DNA of 50,622 nt from Phycisphaerae bacterium. Its GTDB lineage: Bacteria > Planctomycetota > Phycisphaerae > UBA1845 > UTPLA1. Both the position numbers and the translations under genes were made by a program. The stretch covers positions 1 to 50,622 of the forward strand of contig JAFGQA010000309.1 of assembly GCA_016935885.1 (NCBI GenBank), written 5' to 3'. The notes under the pieces are model-generated. The model did not search any database. It worked only from the letters and a program-made list of their open reading frames with translations, and was not told the DNA's origin. Position 1 is the stretch's first letter; each line of letters begins with the position of its first letter. Positions 17,661-27,392 of this stretch are shown one piece after another.

Positions 17661-19919
17661 ATGAGAACCACGATGCTGCCCCTAGATTGCGTGAGTGTAC
17701 TTCTCGCCGTTGCCTGGGTTCTGGCTTGCCAATGCGCGGTTTCGTATGCATCGAGCAAGGGCGAGGGCGTCATGACGTTCAGGCCCCCATGCGAGTGGGA
17801 AGTCAAATTCAACGCGTCAACGTCGGTGTTGGATTTGGCACACCGAGTTTCCGGAGCGAAGATCAGCGGCAAGCTGTCGTTCACCGTTCGGCGCGACAAG
17901 GGCGTCCAGGCCTGGTCCATTGTTGCAGCCCGCGACTCGGTCACCTCGCGCCTCGCCCTGCTCGATGACGGCGGCAACGTCCAGGGCTACGTGACCTTCA
18001 CCGGCACCGGCGACGTGGTTCGCGTCAACGTCGTTCACCGGGCCGCCCAGAACTACCGCGGCACACTGACCCTCGATGCGACCGCCCAATTGGGCAAGGA
18101 GACGTTCGCCTGTCGAACGAAACCGATCGACGGATCGTCCGTCGTACAGATGGCATCCGGCCCGGCCGACAGCCGGCTCAACGACTCGCTCTTTGACATC
18201 CCGACCGACGCCGCCGTCCGCTTCGCCGGTGAGCACGTCGCGATCGCGACACCGCCCGGGAAGGGCGGCGAGCAAGCGTTCACGGTCAAGATGACCGCGA
18301 CCATCCACGACGCCGCCCACAACGCCCTTGTCTTCAAGCTGATCCGCGACTACTACCGCGCTCGTTATGTGCCCTACTACAAGCCGATCGACAAGCAGCG
18401 GTGCCCCTTGCCCCCGACAGGCTGGATGTCGTGGAACGTCTACTTCGACACCGCCGGCGAGAAGGAGAACCTCGATGAGGCTCGCGTGGCTGCCAAACAT
18501 CTTAAGCCCTTCGGCCTGGATATTTGGCACATCGAGTCGTGGCAGGACAACTCCGACAGGCTCCCCGTCAGCAAGTTCCACAATCTCACCCTCCGCCCCA
18601 ACCCGCGGCAGTTCCCGCATGGGATGAAGTGGCTCGCCGATGAAATCCGAAGACTCGGCTTCCGCCCCGGCATCTGGACCGTTCCCTTCGGCACCGGTGA
18701 CCACGCCTTCTATCAGGCTCATAAGGATTGGTTCCTCCACCACCCCGACGGCAAGCCGATGACCAACTGGAACGGCCTGTACCTCGTCGATCCGTCGCAG
18801 GAGGTCGTCCGCAAGCATATGGAGGACACACATCGAACCATGTCGCAAGAGTGGGGCTACGAGTACTTCAAGATCGACGGCATGTCCGGCCGGAGCCAAG
18901 GCTACTCGGCCCACTTCTATGAGAGACCTGAGGTCCGGGCGGCCTTCAAGGAGAGATGCGAGGACCCGTTCCGGCTCTGTGTCGAGGCCCTGCGACGTGG
19001 CATTGGTCCGGATAGAGTCTGGTTGGCGTGTCAGGGCCATTACAGCGGTCCGGAGATCGGCCAAGCCGACGCCGGCCGCCTCGGCGCGGATATCGTCCAC
19101 CCCAACAAGCCCCCGAACTGGCACAACTACCGCCACCAGGTCGAGTGCACCCTCAATCAGCTCTTCGTGAACAACATCGTCTGGTACGGTGATCCCGACA
19201 CGCTCCTCGTCGGCCAGGGCCTGCCCATGGAGATGGTTCGACTTGCCACAACCATAGTCGCATTGCCCGGCCAACTCACGTTCTTCGGCGACAAGCTCGC
19301 CGAGCTTCCACCTGAGAGGATGCGACTCCTGCAGCAAGTCCTGCCCCCGTGCGACATCCGTCCGCTCGACCTGTACCCCATCTTCGACATGCTGCCCGTG
19401 TGGGACCTCAAGATCAGGCGCCCGTTCGCCGAGTGGGACGTCGTCTCCCTCTTCAACTTCTCCGACAAACCTGCGGACGTCGCCGTCGGGATCGCCGACC
19501 TGGGTCTCCCCGCCGACGCCGACTACCTGGCCTATGACTTCTGGAATCAAAGTTTCCTCGGAAGCTTCAAGCAACGCCTCGCCGCGAACGTCCCTGCCCA
19601 GGGCAACGTCCTCATCGCGCTGCACCGGTCACTACCCCGGCCCCAGTTCCTGTCCACCGATCGCCACATCACACAGGGCGGCGTGAGTCTGGAAGACTTG
19701 TCGTGGGATGCTCAGAAGAAGGTCCTCGCCGGAAAGGTCCGACTCGTCGGGGGGTTTCCCTCGACGCTGGTGTTCCACGTGCCGAAGGGATTCACGCTCG
19801 CGTCAGTGAAGGCCCCCGGAACGGAGGTCCTCGAGCGCCGGCAGACGGGCGACGGCCCGCTCGCCATCGTCCTGAGGCGCGAAACATCCGGAATGACAGA
19901 CTTTACGCTACACTTCTGA
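17661..19919 (+). CDS. Alpha-galactosidase-like glycoside hydrolase (GH27/GH36 clan)
   Basis: A 752-residue exported glycosidase with a signal peptide (hydrophobic to about residue 30). An N-terminal beta domain runs to about 240, followed by a TIM barrel starting at TGWMSWNVYFD, typical of clan GH-D enzymes. EYFKIDGMSG holds the predicted nucleophile Asp406 and AGRLGADIVHP the predicted acid/base Asp477, with spacing as expected. The C-terminal beta-sandwich (about 590-752) is also typical. Family members remove alpha-linked galactose or related sugars. The exact subfamily (GH27, GH36 or a relative) cannot be set by eye. It follows the Gfo/Idh gene by 38 bp and ends 27 bp from the convergent sulfatase stop. 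Confidence 0.85.
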   Translation: MRTTMLPLDCVSVLLAVAWVLACQCAVSYASSKGEGVMTFRPPCEWEVKFNASTSVLDLAHRVSGAKISGKLSFTVRRDKGVQAWSIVAARDSVTSRLALLDDGGNVQGYVTFTGTGDVVRVNVVHRAAQNYRGTLTLDATAQLGKETFACRTKPIDGSSVVQMASGPADSRLNDSLFDIPTDAAVRFAGEHVAIATPPGKGGEQAFTVKMTATIHDAAHNALVFKLIRDYYRARYVPYYKPIDKQRCPLPPTGWMSWNVYFDTAGEKENLDEARVAAKHLKPFGLDIWHIESWQDNSDRLPVSKFHNLTLRPNPRQFPHGMKWLADEIRRLGFRPGIWTVPFGTGDHAFYQAHKDWFLHHPDGKPMTNWNGLYLVDPSQEVVRKHMEDTHRTMSQEWGYEYFKIDGMSGRSQGYSAHFYERPEVRAAFKERCEDPFRLCVEALRRGIGPDRVWLACQGHYSGPEIGQADAGRLGADIVHPNKPPNWHNYRHQVECTLNQLFVNNIVWYGDPDTLLVGQGLPMEMVRLATTIVALPGQLTFFGDKLAELPPERMRLLQQVLPPCDIRPLDLYPIFDMLPVWDLKIRRPFAEWDVVSLFNFSDKPADVAVGIADLGLPADADYLAYDFWNQSFLGSFKQRLAANVPAQGNVLIALHRSLPRPQFLSTDRHITQGGVSLEDLSWDAQKKVLAGKVRLVGGFPSTLVFHVPKGFTLASVKAPGTEVLERRQTGDGPLAIVLRRETSGMTDFTLHF

Positions 19920-19946
19920 AGGGCCATCAGTCGGACCCGCGCACTC

Positions 19947-21488
19947 TCACGCCCCCGCGATCCGGGGCATCCGCGTCGGCTCGCACGCCATCGTCGCCTG
20001 CATGAACGCCAGCAGCAGTCGACCCTTCAGCTCCGCCGCCGCGGGCTCATGCCAGAGATTGTGGATCTCGCCGGGGTCTTCCCAAAGATCAAAGAGCTCG
20101 CCGTCGTCGAACTTGCGGTACACCGTGATCTTGTACCGCTCGTTGACGTACGTCCGCATGTGGAAGTTCGTCTTGGTGTGCCGATTCTCCGTGATGCTCC
20201 ACGTCCGCGCCGGCTCGCCGCCTGTCCACGTCCCGAGCTGGTTAACGCCCGTCATGATGCCCGGAACCTCCAGCCCGGCCGCTGCCAGAAACGTCGGAGG
20301 AAGATCGATCAGGTTTTGGATCGCGCCGCTAACCCGGCCGGAGGGGACTTGCCCAGGCCAACGGACGATGAACGGCAGACGCAATAGGTCCTCGTAATGA
20401 TGGATCGCCTTGGCGATCAAACCGTGCTGGCCGAGGAAGTGCCCGTGATCCGTCGTGAAGACGACGAGCGTCTCTTCAGCCATTCCGAGCCGATCGACCG
20501 CCTCGAGGATCCGCCCGATCTCCTGGTCCATGAAGGACGTCATGCCGTAATAGCAGGCCATATCTCGCCTGAGCTTCGCCCGATCGTGCAGGTGCGAGTG
20601 CGCCCCGTGCATGCCCTGATCCTCGAAGAACATCTCCTGGAACTTCGGATCGGCCTCCTGCGTCATGCGGAAGTGGATCGGGTTCTTGTCGTGCTCTCCC
20701 GGTGCGAGCTCGCCGGGCACCATGTCATCTGGGTTGCACATGCTCGCCCAGGGCTCGGGCACGGTGTATGGCGGGTGCGGGTCGTGAAAGCTGCTCCAGC
20801 AGAAGAACGGCCGGCCCTCGCTGGCGGCGCGTTCAATCTGCGCAATCGTCCGCTCGGCCGTCCACTTCGAGTAGTGGTACTCTTCGGGAAGCTCCCAGGT
20901 GCGCGTCGGCGCGTCCCAGTACAACTTGCGCTTGCACCGCGGGTGCTCGGGGGCGGGAGGCCACGGCTGGAAGTAGTCTCGCCAGTTGGCGAGGCCCCTC
21001 TCTTCCATCCAGATCGCGTAGTGCTGGCCCGCGTGCGACTCGTCGCCGTGCATGCGAGCCACCTCGACGTGCTCGAAACCGTACCAGGGCCCATGGAACG
21101 CCCGCCAGAAGTCGAGGTCGCGCAGGATCGGCTGGCACTCGAGAGACTCCATTCCGGGCTCGGTCGCAAGCGGCTGGAAGTGAGCCTTGCCGACGAGTGA
21201 CGTGAAGTACCCCGCAGCCCGAAAGCGGTCGCTGATCACGGGCACGTCCTCGAATAGCTTCGTCCCCAACGACCAGGCCCCGTGCTGCGACGGGTACATC
21301 CCCGTCAGCAGCGTCGCCCGCGTCGGCGTACACGTCGGGTTCGGGCAGTAGGCGCGATCAAAACGGACGCCCTCACGGCAAAGTCGGTCGAGCGCGGGCG
21401 TCTTGATGCGATCATTGACTGCGCCAAGCGTGCTGTGGTGCTGTTGGTCGCTGGTGATCAGAAGGATATTGGGGCGTCTTGCCGGCAT
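19947..21488 (-). CDS. Sulfatase without signal peptide
   Basis: A 513-residue type I sulfatase (PF00884). The N-terminal metal site reads NILLITSDQQ, and the formylglycine site is CTPTRATLLTG with Cys53, the C-x-P-x-R consensus. TTDHGHFLGQHG carries the second half of the metal site. Sulfatases need a maturation enzyme (FGE or anSME), and none is in this window. The protein begins directly with the first beta strand (MPARRPNILL), so it lacks an export signal and should act in the cytoplasm on imported sulfated sugars, or be exported by an unrecognised route. AGGAGG lies about ten bases before the ATG. It starts 3 bp after the DUF4091 gene stop codon and is last in the six-gene operon. Confidence 0.95.
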   Translation of the reverse strand: MPARRPNILLITSDQQHHSTLGAVNDRIKTPALDRLCREGVRFDRAYCPNPTCTPTRATLLTGMYPSQHGAWSLGTKLFEDVPVISDRFRAAGYFTSLVGKAHFQPLATEPGMESLECQPILRDLDFWRAFHGPWYGFEHVEVARMHGDESHAGQHYAIWMEERGLANWRDYFQPWPPAPEHPRCKRKLYWDAPTRTWELPEEYHYSKWTAERTIAQIERAASEGRPFFCWSSFHDPHPPYTVPEPWASMCNPDDMVPGELAPGEHDKNPIHFRMTQEADPKFQEMFFEDQGMHGAHSHLHDRAKLRRDMACYYGMTSFMDQEIGRILEAVDRLGMAEETLVVFTTDHGHFLGQHGLIAKAIHHYEDLLRLPFIVRWPGQVPSGRVSGAIQNLIDLPPTFLAAAGLEVPGIMTGVNQLGTWTGGEPARTWSITENRHTKTNFHMRTYVNERYKITVYRKFDDGELFDLWEDPGEIHNLWHEPAAAELKGRLLLAFMQATMACEPTRMPRIAGA

Positions 21489-21491
21489 CCG

Positions 21492-24400
21492 CTAGTTCCC
21501 CTCCTGAGAAACATCGTTTTTGCGGTGTACCGCAACGCGTCCAAGTCTGTCCCAGGCAATCAGCATCCACTCTCCGCGGCAGAAGGGCGGCAGCGTCGCT
21601 CGGACGCTGCCCTCGGTGGTTTCAGCGAACTCGTTGACCCTCCAGACGGTTTCGCCGACGGCGCGGTAGATCAGCTTCCCGGCTCCGGGCCTGTTGAGCT
21701 TGAACGTCACCGTCATCGCGCGATCCTTGGTCGCCTCGTCGGCGCCAAGGACCTTGAACGGATCGCGTTCCGCAAGCGCGACGGCCGCGTCAATCAGTCG
21801 AATGCGGTATTCATTCGCCAGCTCGCGCTGGTCCTTCTTGCTCAGGACCCGATCGAGCGCTTCGTCAATGAGCTTACGCGCTTTGGTCGCGGGGGGAGCG
21901 TTGTGGCCCGGCGTGTCTGCAAGCCGACCTAGCAACCGAATGATCTGCCAGTCTTCGATCCCTTCTCGGCTGGCCTCCCAGCGGCGCGAGGTGATGGGAC
22001 CGCTCGCGCCGTCGTAGACCGCTCCGCAATCGGCGATCGGCCCGTCGAAATCATCCCACGGGTCGCCTCGCCACGAGCTGTAGTCCCAGTAGAACACTCC
22101 GTCGAGTCCGAGTCGGGCTGCATACCAAGGCTTGAGCCGGTGATATGTGTACGGCGGCAGGGCCTTCATGTTCACCGAACACGTATAGGTGTAGATGGGC
22201 TTTCCCGTCTTGCGATACTCAGCCAACAAAGCCGCGCCGACCTTCGGAATCAGCAGCTTGTTCAAGTGCGGGACCCATACGTCGATGACCGGGTCCATTC
22301 GTCGGACCTCCTCGACGGACTGTGCACCGTCCATGACGAGACGGACCTTCGGATCGATCTCGCGGAGCAGCTTGCCGCCCTCGACGACGTAGCGGACGTT
22401 CTCGCCGGTCGCCTCGTCCCAGACCTGCACGCAGAACTCGTCGTATCCAAGGCCGAGATCCTTGAGATGCGCGAGCCACTTGCCATAGGCCCAGCGAAAC
22501 GCGCGAACCCAAGCCTCGTCCATGAACGTCCAGCCGTACCGCTTGGACACCTTCATCTGGAAATCGCGAATGATCCCGTACGCGAAGAGGATCTGCCCGC
22601 CGGCCTTGCGAGCGTACCGCATCTTGATTCGAAGCACGCGGTCGTAGCTTGAAAAGTCCATCTCGCCGAGCGGCTTGCCCGTTTTGTCAAACTTCGGCGC
22701 CGGCATGCCTGTTGGGACCAGGTAGAAGTTGACCTTGTGATCGAACAGGTCTCGTACATAGGACTCATCGCGGGCATAGTCCCAGTTGTACACGGCGAAG
22801 TCTGGGCTGGTGCCCAGCCGTAGCGGCCTGACGTCCAGCGAAAGCCGCACCGTCTTGCCCGCCGGCGAGCCCTGATCGACGATCGTCGCGAGCGGCTTGG
22901 CTCCCACCGTGCATTCGTAGTGCCCCGGCGGAAGATCCCGCGCGGGCAGGGTGATCCAGACCTGCCGGCTCTCGCCGGGTGGCACGTCCAGCCGTCCGGC
23001 GGGGTTGAGCGGGATCAGCGGGTCGGCAACCACCGATCCCGTGCGGAGCTCCTGCCAATCCGCCACGGCCAGTTGTGGCGCGGCGTCGGGGAATTCCACG
23101 ACGGAGTCCTTTCCCCTGCAGAGCTGTACGTTGTCGATCCAGACGGTGCCGCCGCCGCCATCCTCGACCCAGATCACGAGTTGATGGAGCTTGCTTTCCT
23201 TAGGCGTGATCTGCCGGCGGAACCGTCTCCAACCGTGGCTGCCAGTGATCGGCTGGCTGAAGTGCGCCCGCGTCCACCCGCTGTTGACCACGCCCACGCG
23301 GAGACTGGGCGTGGCATTCGAGGCCTTGGCCCAGAACTCGAGAACGTAGTCTTCGTCCGGCACCAGCGTCAGATTCTGACGGATCGTCAGTTTGCCCGAA
23401 GTCGCGGTGTCGAGCTCAATGATCTGCCCACGATGAGGGTCCGCTCTCATTCGCCAAGCCTTGCGGTTACCGCCGACACGCTGCCAGCCGTCGGGAATGC
23501 CATCCTTGTTCGCGTCGGCCTCGAAGGTGCCGTTGGCGACGACGTTCTTGGCCTGGCGATCGGACTCGGTGAACCAGGTAAGGTCCGACGCCGTGACGCG
23601 GAGCCGCAATGGATCGTTGCTCAGGTTCGTGATGATGAAGTTGGCGGACTCGTACTCGTTGACCAGCGACTTGACGTCCAGTTGCCCCAGCTCATCGAGC
23701 GCTCCGGGACGTTCGGACTGTTTGAGGTCGAGCCAGTTGCTCTGAGTCCAGATCGGCCAGCGAATTCGGTTTAGACGGGCTGCCTCGACGCCTGCCGCCC
23801 GGTTGAGACGCTCATACTCCTTGGCGTCGAGACGCGCGTTCTCGGCGAGACTCCTGTCGATGGCTCCGCGTAGGCCATCGGCTGCTCGAGAGGCGTGATC
23901 GACGGCCGTTTGAACGGTGGGCCTCAGTGGGTCGTCGGCAGCGAGCGAAGCGAGGAACGACCGGGTCGGCCCGAGCACTCTGTCGAGCTTGGCCAGTTGC
24001 GGTTGCGGCCGGATCCTGACAGGGATCGCGCTTCGCCAAACGGTGCGCTTGCCCAGCAAGGCCTCGAACGTGACGTTACCGTCTGCGAGCCCGAGGGGGT
24101 ACGTTAGGGTGACGGGGCCGTCCGCCCGTGGTGGGATGGCTACGGGTTTCGCGTCCGAAACGCGGATCTCCGCGGCCGCACCGTCGGGGACGATGAGTCG
24201 CAACGTCGCTGTGTTGGCTCCCGGTAACTGCCGGCTCAGGTCGAACGCCTCGACTCGAACGGGCTTCTCGGCGAATAGGATTTCCCCGAAAGTGCCCGGA
24301 CTCGAGAACCGGCCTCGCGCGCAACTCCAGCTAGACAGTTCCGACTTGACCTTCCGCTCCCGGCAGAAGTTCGCCCGCCATGCCTCGCCCGGTCCAGGCG

Positions 24401-24932
24401 CCCCGCCAAGGGCGGAGAAGGGGATGGCGAGCTCGACGGACCAGGAGTCCTTGTCCTTGAAGGCAGCGGCTTTCAGAGCGGGGCTCCAGCCCGTCTCCTC
24501 GTCCCTGGCCTCGTAGGTCGCTCCGACGCTGTTGACGATGATGTGGAACAGACGCTTTGAGCCGGACCGTCGGATGAACAACTCCACGCAGTCGTCATGC
24601 CACAGGGCGCCATCGTGCGTCGTGTTGTTGGCCACGATCTGGTTGGGGCTCGGCTCGTCGCATCGAAACCCGACGTATAGGTTGTCCGCGTCGTACAGGA
24701 TGAGCGCTCGAGTTTGGGCCGCGGCAAGCCCGTCGCCGTCCATCAGGATGAACGGCATGAGCTGCGCGCATGGTGACCAGGCGGCATCGGTCAGCTTACC
24801 GTCAACCTCCGGTACCGGTCCGCGACCGACCTGGACCAGTGGCACCGCTCCGGTTGCGGACGTGATGAGAGCAATCCAGATGGCCGAACTCAACAGTGTT
24901 CGTCGTGTGGTCTCGTTTCCGTCGGAGAGCAT
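21492..24932 (-). CDS. CBM9 plus DUF4091/GH123-like exported protein
   Basis: A 1146-residue exported protein. After an N-terminal signal (RRTLLSSAIWIALITSATGA) comes a CBM9-like sugar-binding domain (about 35-220), marked by DGKLTDAAW, DNLYVGFRCDE and HDDCVELFI. The middle contains helical and jelly-roll (about 470-620, WQRVGGNRKAWRM, GGGGTVWIDNVQL) regions. The C-terminal third is a TIM barrel ending in DUF4091 (PF13320; SRRWEASREGIEDWQII). An Asp839-Glu840 pair in VWDEATGE matches the adjacent acid pair used by GH123 N-acetylgalactosaminidases, in which substrate-assisted hydrolysis removes GalNAc. Such activity is a reasonable inference. GAGGA lies shortly before the ATG. It sits between the DUF4838 and sulfatase genes in the operon. 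Confidence 0.85.
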   Translation of the reverse strand: MLSDGNETTRRTLLSSAIWIALITSATGAVPLVQVGRGPVPEVDGKLTDAAWSPCAQLMPFILMDGDGLAAAQTRALILYDADNLYVGFRCDEPSPNQIVANNTTHDGALWHDDCVELFIRRSGSKRLFHIIVNSVGATYEARDEETGWSPALKAAAFKDKDSWSVELAIPFSALGGAPGPGEAWRANFCRERKVKSELSSWSCARGRFSSPGTFGEILFAEKPVRVEAFDLSRQLPGANTATLRLIVPDGAAAEIRVSDAKPVAIPPRADGPVTLTYPLGLADGNVTFEALLGKRTVWRSAIPVRIRPQPQLAKLDRVLGPTRSFLASLAADDPLRPTVQTAVDHASRAADGLRGAIDRSLAENARLDAKEYERLNRAAGVEAARLNRIRWPIWTQSNWLDLKQSERPGALDELGQLDVKSLVNEYESANFIITNLSNDPLRLRVTASDLTWFTESDRQAKNVVANGTFEADANKDGIPDGWQRVGGNRKAWRMRADPHRGQIIELDTATSGKLTIRQNLTLVPDEDYVLEFWAKASNATPSLRVGVVNSGWTRAHFSQPITGSHGWRRFRRQITPKESKLHQLVIWVEDGGGGTVWIDNVQLCRGKDSVVEFPDAAPQLAVADWQELRTGSVVADPLIPLNPAGRLDVPPGESRQVWITLPARDLPPGHYECTVGAKPLATIVDQGSPAGKTVRLSLDVRPLRLGTSPDFAVYNWDYARDESYVRDLFDHKVNFYLVPTGMPAPKFDKTGKPLGEMDFSSYDRVLRIKMRYARKAGGQILFAYGIIRDFQMKVSKRYGWTFMDEAWVRAFRWAYGKWLAHLKDLGLGYDEFCVQVWDEATGENVRYVVEGGKLLREIDPKVRLVMDGAQSVEEVRRMDPVIDVWVPHLNKLLIPKVGAALLAEYRKTGKPIYTYTCSVNMKALPPYTYHRLKPWYAARLGLDGVFYWDYSSWRGDPWDDFDGPIADCGAVYDGASGPITSRRWEASREGIEDWQIIRLLGRLADTPGHNAPPATKARKLIDEALDRVLSKKDQRELANEYRIRLIDAAVALAERDPFKVLGADEATKDRAMTVTFKLNRPGAGKLIYRAVGETVWRVNEFAETTEGSVRATLPPFCRGEWMLIAWDRLGRVAVHRKNDVSQEGN

Positions 24933-24989
24933 GATATCCTCTGTCCTCGCCGCTGGACGTTTGGGAGCCGTTGACTGGATCTGCCGCCG

Positions 24990-27356
24990 CTACTTTACGT
25001 AGCGTCTCAGGACGACGCGCTCAACGCAGATGGCGTTCGTCTGACCCGCCTTGCCATGCGGGAACGCTGGGCCTTCGAACCTAATCCGTGCCCAGATCTC
25101 GAATACTCCTTCCGGAGACGTGGGGTCGATCACGCCGTCGATGTCGACCTGAATGATCCAACTCCAGAAGAAGTAGAGGTACGTCGACGGTGCGATCCTG
25201 TGCTCGGCCATCTTGTACCAGTGATATCCGGGTGCCGGTACCTGCTCGGGCGTGATCTGCGAAGACGCCACCGTCTTCTTCTCGAGCACGTTGTACAGAC
25301 CCCAGGACATCGGCAACTTGTACTTGACGATCTCCTCGTCGGAGAGCTGGAGGCGGTTCGTGATGCCGGTCTCCGCCTCGGGGTCGGGCACGCGCTTGAC
25401 GATGTCCTGCCAGTTGCGGGTCTCCTCGGCGGTGAAGTCGAACACCATTCCGGGCGGTTCGTCGCGGAACTTCGCCGGAAGCGGCAGGTTGACCCGGCGA
25501 CCCAGGACGAAGCGGACCTCCTGGTCCGCTTTTGTTCGCTCGGCCGGACGCTGCTTCTCGGGAATGCGCAGGTCGATTTGCGCACACCAGGTGTCCCGGC
25601 ATCGAGCGGCGATGGCCCTTCTGTCAAGAGGGATCGAGGAGGGGTCGCAACCGGCGCTCTTCCACTCTTGCACCAACTGTGGGAATCGCAGCACCGTCGC
25701 CCGATCCAGCGGGAGTCGCGCGTGCCGAACGCGAGGCAGAAGGACCGGATCCGAGCCGACGGCTTGTTCGGCTTGATCGAAGATCTTCGAGGCGTCTCGG
25801 ATGAACGCCAGGTCCAGGAACCGATGCCGCACGGGAGACGCGTTCATGCTCAGATAGGCTGGCTTGGCCTCGGCGGAGGATTGCAGCTTGGCCAGGTACT
25901 CGCGAACGTGCTTGCCCGCCGGGCCGTAGAAGCCGTCAGTGAAGGTCCTAAGCAACTCCTCGGTTTCTCTGTACGGATTCTCCAACAGCTTCATCATCAG
26001 CCAGACCTTGAGGTCTCGCAGATCGGCCAGGATCGGATACTCGTGTTCGGTGAAGACGCCCTCGACGTTGTGCTCGGCGTAGAACTGGTAGTCGGGCTGG
26101 TAGGTGTGCACCGTCGGTATCGGCAGCCCGTAGCCGGGCGCGTACGTGACGGCATAGTCCCAGATCCGCAGGTTCTTGCTGATCTTGGCCCAGCTCAGCA
26201 GGTGCTCCTTGAATCGTCGGTTCTCCGGATCGGTGATCGGCTTGGTGAAGTTGCTCGTCGTATCGCACAGTCGAACGATAACGTTGTTGCGTGGCCTGAT
26301 CGTCTTCGGCGCCCTCTGTGTCATCTGATAGGCGAGCGTGTCGACGAAGACGCCCGGGCACTCGTCCTTGATGGCGTCTGCGAGGTAATTGACGAAGTCA
26401 AGCAGTGGGCCCGCCTCCGACCCTTCCGCCTTGGCGATGGCTTGGCAGGGCGGGCACTGACACATCCCATGCCAGTCGTTCTGGCTGACGCTGAAAACCA
26501 GCGGCGCGGGCAGGCCCTTCTGCTCGGCCTCGGCGCTCGATTGCCTGATGTAGCCCCGCAGCTTCTGGAGGTAGGCCCGTCGTAGGTCCGCGTTCGTCAG
26601 ACAGAGCTGGGCTCGCTCGTGAGTCCGCTTGCCCTTGATCAGGCTGAACCACTCTGGATGGTCCTTGAAGTACGTCTGGGGCGGGATGGTCGTGTAGAAC
26701 GTGTGGACGTGGTAGGGCGGGCCGTAGTCCATCTCGCCGCCGTATTCCGGCGCGATGCCCGCATCGCCGTCCCGGTTCAGCCGATTCCGAGCCGCGAAAC
26801 GCCCCCGATCGTGGCCGGAGAGCATGTAGATATCGCGATAGCGGAATGTTGGTGTGCCCTGAAGGTCGAGCGTCCTGATCGATAGGGTCGCCTTGGACGG
26901 CACGCCTTCCTCCCACGGGTTCCACCAGTGAACCCCCACCACCTCCTCTAGGAAACGATACACGGCGTAGAGCGTCCCGCGCGGCCTGCCGCCGATCAGG
27001 ACTACATCGTTGGCGATCGTTCGGATCAACCACGACTCGGGTCCCATGCTTCCGGTGTCGATGCCGTGTGTCTTGGCGAAGATCGTCCAGCCGACGTAGA
27101 GGCGAGGGCCCGTCGTCGGCGCCTTCGATTCCGGTGTGACGGCGAACTCCGCTCCGCTGACCTTGGACAGGTATCCCGCAAGTTCCTTTGCCGCGGTCTG
27201 CTCGACCGGCGTGGCCGAAGCCGGCACGACGACGATGGCGGTCGTCTTCCCGTCGGCTCCCAGGCGGATGTCTCCCATGGCGGCCGACGCCAAGAGGATC
27301 ACCAGACCTGCTGTGGGCCAATGAACCGCTCTCCATAGCCTGTGCGTGTTCGACAT
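24990..27356 (-). CDS. DUF4838 protein with GH67-type N-terminal domain
   Basis: A 788-residue exported protein. The signal peptide (LVILLASAAMG) is followed by an N-terminal domain resembling that of alpha-glucuronidases (about 30-135; AAKELAGYLSKVSG, RGTLYAVYRFLEEVVGVHWW). The DUF4838 region (PF16126, about 200-460) has FSVSQNDWHGMCQCPPC with its conserved cysteine cluster and an HTFYTTIPPQTYF segment. The C-terminal third is predicted helix then beta. DUF4838 proteins are common in planctomycete and Bacteroidetes polysaccharide clusters and are presumed glycosidases with no demonstrated activity that I know of. GAGGGAAGAG precedes the ATG. It is fourth in the operon, 36 bp after the sialidase gene. 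Confidence 0.88.
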   Translation of the reverse strand: MSNTHRLWRAVHWPTAGLVILLASAAMGDIRLGADGKTTAIVVVPASATPVEQTAAKELAGYLSKVSGAEFAVTPESKAPTTGPRLYVGWTIFAKTHGIDTGSMGPESWLIRTIANDVVLIGGRPRGTLYAVYRFLEEVVGVHWWNPWEEGVPSKATLSIRTLDLQGTPTFRYRDIYMLSGHDRGRFAARNRLNRDGDAGIAPEYGGEMDYGPPYHVHTFYTTIPPQTYFKDHPEWFSLIKGKRTHERAQLCLTNADLRRAYLQKLRGYIRQSSAEAEQKGLPAPLVFSVSQNDWHGMCQCPPCQAIAKAEGSEAGPLLDFVNYLADAIKDECPGVFVDTLAYQMTQRAPKTIRPRNNVIVRLCDTTSNFTKPITDPENRRFKEHLLSWAKISKNLRIWDYAVTYAPGYGLPIPTVHTYQPDYQFYAEHNVEGVFTEHEYPILADLRDLKVWLMMKLLENPYRETEELLRTFTDGFYGPAGKHVREYLAKLQSSAEAKPAYLSMNASPVRHRFLDLAFIRDASKIFDQAEQAVGSDPVLLPRVRHARLPLDRATVLRFPQLVQEWKSAGCDPSSIPLDRRAIAARCRDTWCAQIDLRIPEKQRPAERTKADQEVRFVLGRRVNLPLPAKFRDEPPGMVFDFTAEETRNWQDIVKRVPDPEAETGITNRLQLSDEEIVKYKLPMSWGLYNVLEKKTVASSQITPEQVPAPGYHWYKMAEHRIAPSTYLYFFWSWIIQVDIDGVIDPTSPEGVFEIWARIRFEGPAFPHGKAGQTNAICVERVVLRRYVK

Positions 27357-27392
27357 CGCTCTCTTCCCTCGATGCGTCTGGCCGATGTGGCG

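Noticed and set aside
17817..19625. Minus-strand open frame of 602 codons opposite the glycosidase
   Set aside because: Antisense shadow; the plus strand has a signal peptide and catalytic motifs.
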